Below, in pieces: positions 55,734 to 63,521 of a stretch of 64,000 bases of DNA; within the stretch, counting starts at the first letter, position 1, and the number at the start of each line of letters is the position of its first letter. The stretch spans positions 3,162,001 through 3,226,000 of the forward strand of contig NZ_CP114882.2 in the NCBI RefSeq assembly GCF_027474525.2, read 5' to 3'. Both the position numbers and the translations under genes were made by a program. The notes beneath the pieces are model-generated. The model searched no databases. It was not told where the DNA came from and saw only the letters and a list, made by a program, of their open reading frames with translations. This DNA is from Flavobacterium lacustre (GTDB lineage: Bacteria; Bacteroidota; Bacteroidia; Flavobacteriales; Flavobacteriaceae).

Positions 55734-57191
55734 TTATTTTTTGGCTAAAAAGTTAGGTTTGATATTCAGCATCACATAAGCAAATTGTGGTGTTAAATCT
55801 GGTGTAGTTATGTTTTTAACCGCTGCTGATGCCATTGAATTCGTAGCTTTTATGATAGAATAACCCGCTTCGATGTTAATCATTTTGGTTAAATTGTATT
55901 TCACTAACAAGTCTAATTCCGTTCCTAAATAAGAATCTAATTTGCCACCGGCACCGTTAGACAAAGTATTTGCCGCTTCAAAAGCATGAACATCCAATAA
56001 GAAAGTCAAGTTATCTTTGGCATTGTATTTCACTTTAAAGAAATAGTTGAGTAATCCTTGTTTTCCAAAACCATTTGCAGCGTAGAAATAATCCATACTT
56101 CCCCAAAATTTATGTGGTGTTCCGTACAATGGATCAAAAAGATTGCTTTCTGAAGTGGCAGTAACCGCTTTTGTTCCATCAGTTCCTGATAAATAATCAA
56201 TTCCAGGACCAACAAATAATTTTCTTCCTACTTGCAAAGTTGATGTTACAGAAGCCAGATTCGCACTTATAGAACGTCCGTCTTTGTCTTTTCCGCCTTG
56301 ATGGTACACGCTTCCGGTAAGATTAATTTTTCTGGTTGGATTCGTATTAAAGTAAAAACCGGTTGTATTGCGACTCCAAACGCCTTCTCCATACACTTTG
56401 GTTGTTACAGCCGGAGTTCCAGAAGTTACGCTAGTATATTTATTGAAATCATCTTTGAAGAATAAAAATGACACATCACCAAAAGAAAATTTCTTTCCTA
56501 AATAGGCATATTGAAACGATTTGTACATTGTTCCTATTCCGTTCGTACCAGCACCATAAGCCGTTGGAACACCATTATAAACAGTTCCTGTATTCAATTC
56601 TTTATTTTGATTGAATGCAGCTCCAACATCGGCAATCCAGCCTTTATTGGCAAATTTGAAAACAATCGCATCATGACGTCTTCCTTGTTGCAACCAGTCT
56701 AAACCACCCAATACTTTTTGGTCATCATAAGAAATTTCTTGGCGACCAACTTTTAAGGATATATTTTGAATAGTGCTTGTAGTATCGGCTAACATAATCT
56801 CTCCCCAAGCTTCATGGAATAAAATTCCGTTGTTTGCTTCTGTAGTCGTTCTGTTGATAGAGGAAGCATCTTGTCCCCAAACACGCACATCCTGTAAAGA
56901 AGTATATATTTTAAAACGATATCCTGTAAATCCTATATTTAATCGCGCTCTTTGTGAAGTAAACAAACCTGCTTTATCTCCATCTTTTTGTAACGTTCCT
57001 TGACCTGCTCTTAGTTCGGTTCTTTCTCTTATTTGTCCCGTAGCGGTTAATTGTGCTTTTGCTTCGTTTTGACTTAATACCGTTAAGGCAATTCCCAAGA
57101 AAATTGATTTTGAAAGATTTACTCTTGAAATTTTCCCTTTCTTTAAACCTTGAATCCCTGCTAATGTGGTTTTAAACTTTTGCATAATCAT
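55734..57191 (-). CDS. Alginate-export-family outer-membrane porin, probable nitrate porin
   Basis: The 485-residue barrel protein begins with a long signal sequence (cleavage near NEAKAQ). The mature part is dense in amphipathic strands and keeps the family's polar channel motifs (GQIRERTELRAG, LKVGRQEISYDDQKVLG). It matches the AlgE/alginate_exp barrel group, which includes small-anion porins. As first gene of the nrt operon it probably lets nitrate cross the outer membrane; that substrate is inferred. A second ATG two codons later is possible. Confidence 0.83.
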   Translation of the reverse strand: MIMQKFKTTLAGIQGLKKGKISRVNLSKSIFLGIALTVLSQNEAKAQLTATGQIRERTELRAGQGTLQKDGDKAGLFTSQRARLNIGFTGYRFKIYTSLQDVRVWGQDASSINRTTTEANNGILFHEAWGEIMLADTTSTIQNISLKVGRQEISYDDQKVLGGLDWLQQGRRHDAIVFKFANKGWIADVGAAFNQNKELNTGTVYNGVPTAYGAGTNGIGTMYKSFQYAYLGKKFSFGDVSFLFFKDDFNKYTSVTSGTPAVTTKVYGEGVWSRNTTGFYFNTNPTRKINLTGSVYHQGGKDKDGRSISANLASVTSTLQVGRKLFVGPGIDYLSGTDGTKAVTATSESNLFDPLYGTPHKFWGSMDYFYAANGFGKQGLLNYFFKVKYNAKDNLTFLLDVHAFEAANTLSNGAGGKLDSYLGTELDLLVKYNLTKMINIEAGYSIIKATNSMASAAVKNITTPDLTPQFAYVMLNIKPNFLAKK

Positions 57192-57211
57192 TTGTTTTAA
57201 TTAGTATACAG

Positions 57212-57236
57212 CAAATTTACTTAAGTACTAATACTT
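57212..57236 (-). promoter_or_regulatory. Porin-nrtABD promoter and operator
   Basis: On the minus strand a -7 element TAAATTTG (57219-57212) lies 20 bp before the porin ATG. The near-palindrome AAGTATTAGTACTT (57236-57223, minus strand) is 3 bp further up, the same spacing design as at nirB. Confidence 0.65.
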
Positions 57237-57396
57237 AGTTACTATATAAAAAACAGACCGAAATAACTTTTTAACACTAAAAATTACGGGAATAAAATAG
57301 TTTAATTTCTGCTTTTTGACATAAAATTGAAATAAACCCAACTATAACAAGGCTTTAGAAGCCTCTAAAAAGTAGTAAAAAGTACGTATAAAAGAA

Positions 57397-57494
57397 GTGA
57401 AATGTGAAAAGTGAAATGTGAAAAGTGAAATGTGAAAAGTGAAATGTGAGATGCGAGAAGTGAAATGTGAGAAGTGAGAAGTGAGAAGTGAAAA
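57397..57494. repeat. 7-bp tandem repeat, fourteen GTGAAAT-type units
   Basis: Fourteen consecutive heptamers, mostly GTGAAAT, GTGAAAA and GTGAGAA, fill 98 bp between the porin promoter and the stop of the Crp/Fnr gene. One unit (GCGAGAA) has lost the first T. The remainder of the 314-bp gap (57237-57396) is AT-rich with one TACGTAT half-site near 57382. Confidence 0.92.
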
Positions 57495-57505
57495 TTTACA
57501 GACCA

Positions 57506-58204
57506 CTACTTGTGTTCTTTGATCTCTGATTTTAATTTATCGGCATTTAGTATTCCTATTTTTTTTCCAACGGTTTTAATCAGCGATTCTTTTTTCAAAC
57601 TGGAAATCACCCGTATTACCTGTTCATCAGTGGTTCCGGCGAAATCTGCAATTTCTTTTCTGGACAAATCAAGCTCAATAACGCCGTTCGTTTGCCCAAA
57701 TTTTCTATGAATATATAATAATGTATCAATCACTCTTTCTCGCACATTCATTTGCGCAATCTTGCGGATATTATTTTCACTTTTGTTGAGTTCTTCGGCA
57801 TAAAACAACATTAAATCAAAAGTGAATTCAGGAATAGCATGAAGTATTTCCAGCATATCTTCATTACTAAAATTACATAAAATAGTGTCTTCCAAAGCAT
57901 AAGCACCAATCAAGTAGCGCTTACTGGTACCAAAACCTCTGAAACCAACCGTATCACCTTCTTTCGTTAAACGAACAATTTGTTCTCTTCCGTGAATTCC
58001 CGTTTTTACCGTTTTCACTTTTCCTTTATAAATAAAGTATAACCCTTGAATTGGCGCACCCTCAATGATAAATTGCTGCGTTTTTTTACAGGTAAAACTG
58101 CGCTTTTTATCAATATAATACTTCATTTTTTCTAAATGAATGTGTCTTTTAATGAAACAATTTTCATTTACACAGCTGGTACAAGTGGCTAATTCTGATT
58201 TCAT
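57506..58204 (-). CDS. Crp/Fnr-family regulator with N-terminal cysteines
   Basis: The 232-residue regulator has a cyclic-nucleotide-binding-like beta roll (about 30-135), a dimer helix and a C-terminal winged HTH. The recognition helix region RKEIADFAGTTDEQVIRV keeps the Glu and Arg that contact DNA in CRP/FNR. The N-terminus carries Cys8, Cys11 and Cys16 (CTSCVNENC), and Cys110 lies in the beta roll. This resembles the FNR [4Fe-4S] arrangement, so redox sensing is plausible. It diverges from nasA, with 178 bp between the starts. A TAAATTTG -7 element (58209-58216) almost touches the ATG. Confidence 0.88.
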   Translation of the reverse strand: MKSELATCTSCVNENCFIKRHIHLEKMKYYIDKKRSFTCKKTQQFIIEGAPIQGLYFIYKGKVKTVKTGIHGREQIVRLTKEGDTVGFRGFGTSKRYLIGAYALEDTILCNFSNEDMLEILHAIPEFTFDLMLFYAEELNKSENNIRKIAQMNVRERVIDTLLYIHRKFGQTNGVIELDLSRKEIADFAGTTDEQVIRVISSLKKESLIKTVGKKIGILNADKLKSEIKEHK

Positions 58205-58208
58205 GGCT

Positions 58209-58216
58209 CAAATTTA
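58209..58216 (-). promoter_or_regulatory. TAnnTTTG -7 element for the Crp/Fnr gene
   Basis: The minus strand reads TAAATTTG, ending 4 bp from the start codon, so the message would be near leaderless if this ATG is used. Confidence 0.4.
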
Positions 58217-58286
58217 TAATGGTTCCCAAAGTGATTTAGTATCCTAAATTTATTTTTACCAAAAATAGAAAATAAAATTGATTTTA

Positions 58287-58302
58287 TACGTATTAATACG
58301 TA
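58287..58302 (+). promoter_or_regulatory. nasA operator palindrome
   Basis: TACGTATTAATACGTA is a perfect 16-bp palindrome 81 bp before nasA, followed by TACTTAT (58308-58314). Its G positions lie six bases apart, as in CRP/FNR half-sites. A weak -7-like CACTTTCG follows near 58319-58326, which would place the palindrome centre near -38. Confidence 0.65.
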
Positions 58303-58382
58303 AAAATACTTATTTTTACACTTTCGTAAGATAGAAATAGATCCCTATACTAAGCTTTCATTATTAATAAAGAAATTCAATA

Positions 58383-61300
58383 ATGCAAAATTCAGAAATC
58401 AAAACTACGTGTTCCTATTGTGGAGTAGGATGCGGAATCATAGTAACCAACGATGCTAAAAATGGAGTTACAGTAACCGGCGACAAAAATCATCCTGTAA
58501 ATAAAGGAATGTTATGTTCTAAAGGAATGAATCTTCATTATGTAGTCAATGATACTTCTGACAGAATCTTGTATCCCGAAATGCGATGGAGCAAATCACA
58601 TCCTATGGAACGCGTAAGTTGGGATACCGCATTAGACAGAGCCGCAGCCGTTTTTTCTTCCATTATAAAAAAACACGGTCCGGACAGCGTTGGGTTTTAC
58701 ATTTCAGGACAATGCCTCACCGAAGAATATTACCTCGTAAACAAACTCGTAAAAGGGTTTCTGAAAACCAATAATATAGATACCAACTCCCGCTTATGCA
58801 TGAGCTCAGCAGTAGTGGGCTACAAAAAAACATTTGGGGAAGACTCGGTGCCAATTGCTTATGATGACATCGAACTCGCCGATACTTTCTTGATAACAGG
58901 TGCCAATCCGGCTTGGTGTCACCCTATTCTTTTCCGAAGACTGGAACAACACAAAGAGAAAAATCCAAAAGTAAAAATCATCGTTGTTGATCCCCGTAAA
59001 ACCGATTCGGCTTTAGCTGCCGATTTGCATTTACAAATCATTCCGGGTACAGACATTATTTTATATCATGCTTTGGCCAAAAGACTTATCGAAAAAGGAT
59101 GCGCCGATACCGATTTTATTAAAAATCACACCGAAAACTTTGATTCTTATAAAGCGTTAGTACTGTCAAGTTCTTTAGAAAAAGCGTCGAAACTTTGCGG
59201 AATTTCTGTAAACGACATCAAATTAGCCGCCGATATCATTGGGAAAGCCAAAGGATTTATTTCGCTTTGGGCTATGGGATTGAACCAAAGTGCCATTGGT
59301 GTAGACAAAAACACAGCCTTACTCAACCTTTCGTTACTTACGGGACACGTGGGAAAACCAGGCTCCGGCCCATTTTCTCTAACAGGTCAACCCAATGCTA
59401 TGGGCGGACGCGAAGTGGGCGGAATGGCAAATTTATTGGCTGTTCATAAAGAATTAAATAATCCCGTTCACCGCAAAGAAGTTGCAGAGTTTTGGGGAGT
59501 TGATTCCGTTTCCGAAAAACCGGGATTAACGGCTACCGAAATGTTTGATGCTTTAGAATCCGGAAAAATGAAAGCGATTTGGGTTATTTGTACCAATCCG
59601 TTAGTGAGTTTACCTGATTCCCGAAGAGTTGAAAAAGCGTTGGCCAATGCCAAATTTGTTGTGGTTCAGGATATTTCCCATAACGCCGATACGTCAAAAT
59701 TTGCCGATTTATTACTGCCGGCAGCAGGTTGGTTAGAAAAAGAAGGAACCATGACCAATTCCGAAAGACGAATTTCCTATTTGCCGAAAGGCATCAACGC
59801 ACCGGGAGAAGCGCTTTCGGATGTGGAAATTTTGACTCGTTTTGCCAAAAAAATGAATTTCAGCGGTTTCAATTTTAATACCACCGAAGACATTTACAAA
59901 GAACATTGTCTGATGACCAAAGGCACAAAAATTGATATTTCTTTCTTAAACTATAATCGTCTAAAAAACGAAGGCACGTTTCAATGGCCTGTTCCAGATT
60001 ATGGACATCCCGGAACACCGCGTTTATTTACAGACCGAAAATTTTATACGCCTTCGCAAAAAGCGATTTTCAATATTCCGACGGCTATTGAAAATACGTC
60101 GCAACAACCCAATGATCAGTTCCCGTTTATCCTGACAACAGGACGCATTCGAGATCAATGGCATACGATGACTAAAACGGGTAAAGTATCCCGATTGATG
60201 ACACATATCCCAAGTCCGATGCTCGAAATCAATCCGATTGATGCCTACAAATCAGGTATCGAAAACGGAGATATTGTTGTGGTAACCAGCAAAAACGGAA
60301 CCGTTCGGGTAAAAGCAAAAGTTTCAGACAGCATTCGCGAAGGAGTTGTTTTCTTGCCGATGCACTGGGGGAAACAACTGGAAAACGATTTGAACCGAAC
60401 CAATAATTTAACGAATACCATTGTAGATCCCGTTTCGAAAGAACCGGACTTTAAATACACGACTGTTGCGGTAACCAAATACGTAAAACCTTTTGAAAAA
60501 ATTGCCGTTGTGGGCGCTGGTGCAGCCGCTTTCCGATTCATTCAAAACTACAGGGAAATCAATACTTCGGATGAAATTATTGTTTTTTCGAATGAAGAAA
60601 ATCCATTTTACAACCGCGTTTTATTGCCGGAATATGTAACGGCAGAACTTTCTTGGGAACAACTTTTGAAAATAAAAGAAGATTCCTTGAGCAAGCTGAA
60701 TATCACCATGAAATCTGGTGTTTCTATTGATAACGTCAATACAAAAGAAAATACAATACTGGATAGTCAAGGAGTTCTTCACACTTTCGACTCGCTAATA
60801 TTAGCAACCGGAAGTCGCCCTTTTGTACCCGAAAATGCACAACTGCATCTACCGGGACGTTTCACCATCAGAAAAAAAGAAGATGCAGACCGATTGAAAA
60901 ACTATCTCGACAATACGAATTTAGCGCCCGAAGAGCAACATGTTGTCATTGTGGGCGGTGGATTATTAGGATTAGAATTGGCTGCAGCCTTAAAACATAA
61001 AAAAGTAAAAATTACCATTATTCAAAGGGCTTCCCGATTAATGGAACGTCAATTAGACCGAATTTCGAGTAAATTATTGGCTGAGGAAGTACAACTTCGG
61101 GACATTCAGATTTATTTTGATAATGAAGTCAGTACGGTTTTTGAAACCGACAATTCAAACGAAATTGAAATTGCACTGAAAAGCGGTCGAATTATCACTG
61201 CCAATGCGATTGTGTACACCATTGGAACCATTCCGAATATAGAAATAGCAAAAGAATCCGGAATTTCCTGTGGTCGTGGCGTAAAAGTGAATCAATATTT

Positions 61301-61895
61301 ACAATCTTCAGTTCCTAATGTATTTGCTATTGGTGAAATTGCCGAATTCAACAATCAGTTATTCGGAATCACATCGGCAGCCGAGGAACAAGCGGATGTT
61401 TTGGCTAATTTTATGGCCGGCGACATCAGCAGTTTCTATAAAGGTTCGGTTTTAATGAATATCCTGAAACTTGAAGACATCAATTTATGCAGTATTGGCG
61501 AAATTGAAATTCCGGAGAATGATGATTCGTATGAAGAAATTGTATTTTCAGATTTAGGAAAACGCTATTACAAAAAATGTATAGTCAAGAACGATTTGTT
61601 GGTTGGCGCTATTTTGATGGGCGATAAAAATGAGTTTGCCGAATTCAAAACCATGATTGAAAGCAAAATCGAATTGTCCGACAAACGAAATACGTTGTTA
61701 AGAGGAAGTTCAAATGCCAAACCCGTTTTAGGAAAACTGGTTTGCTCTTGCAGCCAAGTAGGAAGCGGAAATATTGAAGAAGCCATAAAAGGCGGTGTGA
61801 CCAATTTTACTGAACTATGCAAAACAACCGGCGCGGGATTAGGTTGCGGAAGTTGTAAAACCGAAGTAAAAGAAATTTTAGCCAAAATTAAATAA
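58383..61895 (+). CDS. nasA: Fused assimilatory nitrate reductase (molybdopterin + FAD/NAD + BFD)
   Basis: The 1170-residue protein combines catalytic and electron-input modules. Residues 1 to about 690 are a molybdopterin oxidoreductase: [4Fe-4S] ligands Cys10, Cys13, Cys17 and Cys45, Mo-coordinating Cys139 (SRLCMSS), and a C-terminal cofactor-binding domain. Residues about 705-1090 are a NirB-like FAD/NAD domain (VVGAGAAAFRF at about 708; VIVGGGLLGLELA at about 856). A BFD [2Fe-2S] domain closes the chain: Cys1121, Cys1123, Cys1155 and Cys1158. It reduces nitrate to nitrite with NAD(P)H in the cytoplasm. A separate NasB reductase would not be needed. Confidence 0.93.
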   Translation: MQNSEIKTTCSYCGVGCGIIVTNDAKNGVTVTGDKNHPVNKGMLCSKGMNLHYVVNDTSDRILYPEMRWSKSHPMERVSWDTALDRAAAVFSSIIKKHGPDSVGFYISGQCLTEEYYLVNKLVKGFLKTNNIDTNSRLCMSSAVVGYKKTFGEDSVPIAYDDIELADTFLITGANPAWCHPILFRRLEQHKEKNPKVKIIVVDPRKTDSALAADLHLQIIPGTDIILYHALAKRLIEKGCADTDFIKNHTENFDSYKALVLSSSLEKASKLCGISVNDIKLAADIIGKAKGFISLWAMGLNQSAIGVDKNTALLNLSLLTGHVGKPGSGPFSLTGQPNAMGGREVGGMANLLAVHKELNNPVHRKEVAEFWGVDSVSEKPGLTATEMFDALESGKMKAIWVICTNPLVSLPDSRRVEKALANAKFVVVQDISHNADTSKFADLLLPAAGWLEKEGTMTNSERRISYLPKGINAPGEALSDVEILTRFAKKMNFSGFNFNTTEDIYKEHCLMTKGTKIDISFLNYNRLKNEGTFQWPVPDYGHPGTPRLFTDRKFYTPSQKAIFNIPTAIENTSQQPNDQFPFILTTGRIRDQWHTMTKTGKVSRLMTHIPSPMLEINPIDAYKSGIENGDIVVVTSKNGTVRVKAKVSDSIREGVVFLPMHWGKQLENDLNRTNNLTNTIVDPVSKEPDFKYTTVAVTKYVKPFEKIAVVGAGAAAFRFIQNYREINTSDEIIVFSNEENPFYNRVLLPEYVTAELSWEQLLKIKEDSLSKLNITMKSGVSIDNVNTKENTILDSQGVLHTFDSLILATGSRPFVPENAQLHLPGRFTIRKKEDADRLKNYLDNTNLAPEEQHVVIVGGGLLGLELAAALKHKKVKITIIQRASRLMERQLDRISSKLLAEEVQLRDIQIYFDNEVSTVFETDNSNEIEIALKSGRIITANAIVYTIGTIPNIEIAKESGISCGRGVKVNQYLQSSVPNVFAIGEIAEFNNQLFGITSAAEEQADVLANFMAGDISSFYKGSVLMNILKLEDINLCSIGEIEIPENDDSYEEIVFSDLGKRYYKKCIVKNDLLVGAILMGDKNEFAEFKTMIESKIELSDKRNTLLRGSSNAKPVLGKLVCSCSQVGSGNIEEAIKGGVTNFTELCKTTGAGLGCGSCKTEVKEILAKIK

Positions 61896-61965
61896 TAGTG
61901 TTCTGTAATTAGTGTTCCGTTTACAGCTCGTAACGTAACACTAATTACTGAATACTGAACACTAA
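61896..61965. repeat. Imperfect inverted repeat built of 7-bp units
   Basis: Left arm units TAGTGTT, CTGTAAT, TAGTGTT (61896-61916) and right arm units ACACTAA, TTACTGA, ATACTGA, ACACTAA (61938-61965) run in 7-bp steps and pair with each other. It lies between nasA and the rubredoxin gene, ending 8 bp before the next ATG. Confidence 0.75.
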
Positions 61966-61972
61966 AATACAT

Positions 61973-63412
61973 ATGGAATTAACACGATTAATAGTAAAAG
62001 GAGGCGTGATTTCACCGGGAGAATTACGTGAAATTGCCAATATGGCTTTGGAACAAGGATTAGACACCATCTCTTTTGGTTCCAGACAAGATATTATTTT
62101 CCCGAAAGGGTTTAGCGCTGTTGACAAGCAAAACATAGGAAAAAATCATTTCGTTCATCCGAATGAAAAAAGTGGAAATAACATTGTTTCATCGTATGTT
62201 TCTACCGATATTTTTAGAAATACACCTTGGCTTACCGGAAATAAATTCCTGTATATTTTAGAGCAATTTAAAGAACAGCCAAAACTAAAAGTTAATATCA
62301 CCGACCCAAATCAACAGTTAGTTCCTTTGTTTACGGGCCATATCAACTTTATAGCTTCGCACCATGAAGATTACTGGTTTGTGTACATCCGTTTGCCAAA
62401 ATGGGACAAAATGGAGATGTATCCTGTCCTGATTTACAGCTGGAACATTGCCGAAGTATATTATGCCATCGAGAAAATAGTAGACGAAGAACCGGATTCT
62501 GCCGATATGATTTTTCAATTGGTCAGCGATGCAATAGACACTAATAATCGCACGATTGACAAACCACTCAACATTCTTTTTTACCCTTTTCCGTATTACG
62601 AAGGCATGAACCGATTAGGAATTGATCAATATTGGCTGGGATTGTATTGGCGAAATAATTTATACGATTTAGAGTTTCTCAAAGAAATGTGCGACTTGTG
62701 TTTTGATTGCAAAATTGGTAAAATTTGTATCACACCTTGGAAATCTTTCATCGTAAAAGGAATCCCAAAAGACCGAAAACTGGATTGGGAAAAATTCCTG
62801 GGTAAAAAAGGAATTAATGTTCGTCATTCGTTATTAGAACTCAATTGGCATTTGCCGGTTGCGATGGAATGGGCCTTGAATCTCAAAACTTTTCTGGTTC
62901 GAACGCTGGATCAATTTGACATTAGCACCTACGGACTCACTTTTGGTTTATCCGAATACAACCGCGAAGGACATTATTTCACTTCGATTGTGGTTGAAAA
63001 AAATGACACTCCAAAAGATTTGGAATCCATCAAAATCAGGGCGACTTATAATGTTTTGTATGCCAAAAATTTTGATCCCAATACCAAAGAATATATAGTT
63101 CATACCCAAGATGTTGACAAACTGGAACTCCCAAATATCCTGATTGAATTGAGTCGAAAATATTTTGGAGAACTAGGAAATGCTGTTACCGAAATAAGTG
63201 CTTCTGCAACCAAAAAAGAGAAAACAATCGAAGAAGTTCATCAATGTCCTGAATGCCTCACAATATACAATCCAACCTACGGCGATGCCATTCAAGGAAT
63301 TGAAAAAGGAGTTTTGTTCCAAAATTTACCGGAAGATTATTGTTGTTCTCTATGTGAATCTCCAAAAATTAATTTCATAGCATTAACAGGCGAAAAATTA
63401 GATATTTTATAA
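61973..63412 (+). CDS. Sulfite/nitrite-reductase-half-domain protein with C-terminal rubredoxin
   Basis: The 479-residue protein begins with a nitrite/sulfite reductase ferredoxin-like half domain (about 1-75: VKGGVISPGELREIANMALE, FGSRQDIIF). The middle holds a Cys cluster: Cys240, Cys243, Cys246 and Cys252 (CDLCFDCKIGKIC), not the canonical siroheme C-x5-C...C-x3-C. The C-terminus is a rubredoxin: Cys425-PE-Cys428 and Cys458-SL-Cys461. It lies 77 bp after nasA, so it probably works with nitrate or nitrite reduction, perhaps as an electron carrier. Whether it binds siroheme is unclear. Confidence 0.85.
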   Translation: MELTRLIVKGGVISPGELREIANMALEQGLDTISFGSRQDIIFPKGFSAVDKQNIGKNHFVHPNEKSGNNIVSSYVSTDIFRNTPWLTGNKFLYILEQFKEQPKLKVNITDPNQQLVPLFTGHINFIASHHEDYWFVYIRLPKWDKMEMYPVLIYSWNIAEVYYAIEKIVDEEPDSADMIFQLVSDAIDTNNRTIDKPLNILFYPFPYYEGMNRLGIDQYWLGLYWRNNLYDLEFLKEMCDLCFDCKIGKICITPWKSFIVKGIPKDRKLDWEKFLGKKGINVRHSLLELNWHLPVAMEWALNLKTFLVRTLDQFDISTYGLTFGLSEYNREGHYFTSIVVEKNDTPKDLESIKIRATYNVLYAKNFDPNTKEYIVHTQDVDKLELPNILIELSRKYFGELGNAVTEISASATKKEKTIEEVHQCPECLTIYNPTYGDAIQGIEKGVLFQNLPEDYCCSLCESPKINFIALTGEKLDIL

Positions 63413-63430
63413 AAGTTCAAAAGCCATGAT

Positions 63431-63470
63431 AGAATTAACCACTAATTATTTTAATAATTAGTGTAATTCT
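63431..63470 (+). terminator. Strong hairpin after the rubredoxin-domain gene
   Basis: AGAATTA...CACTAATTATT pairs with AATAATTAGTG...TAATTCT over about 18 bp with one small bulge. No T-run follows, so it could be a terminator or a repeat; it shares CACTAATTA with the repeat at 61896-61965. Confidence 0.55.
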
Positions 63471-63521
63471 TGTCGAAAACTACTCAAAAAAAACGCTTGT
63501 TAGCACCAAAACAATTACAAT

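Noticed and set aside
57397..57494. CRISPR-like array
   Set aside because: The repeats are 7-bp units with no spacers, and there are no cas genes.
43917..63412. Recently transferred genomic island or mobile element
   Set aside because: No integrase, transposase, tRNA boundary or attachment repeats are visible, and base composition and promoter style match the neighbours.
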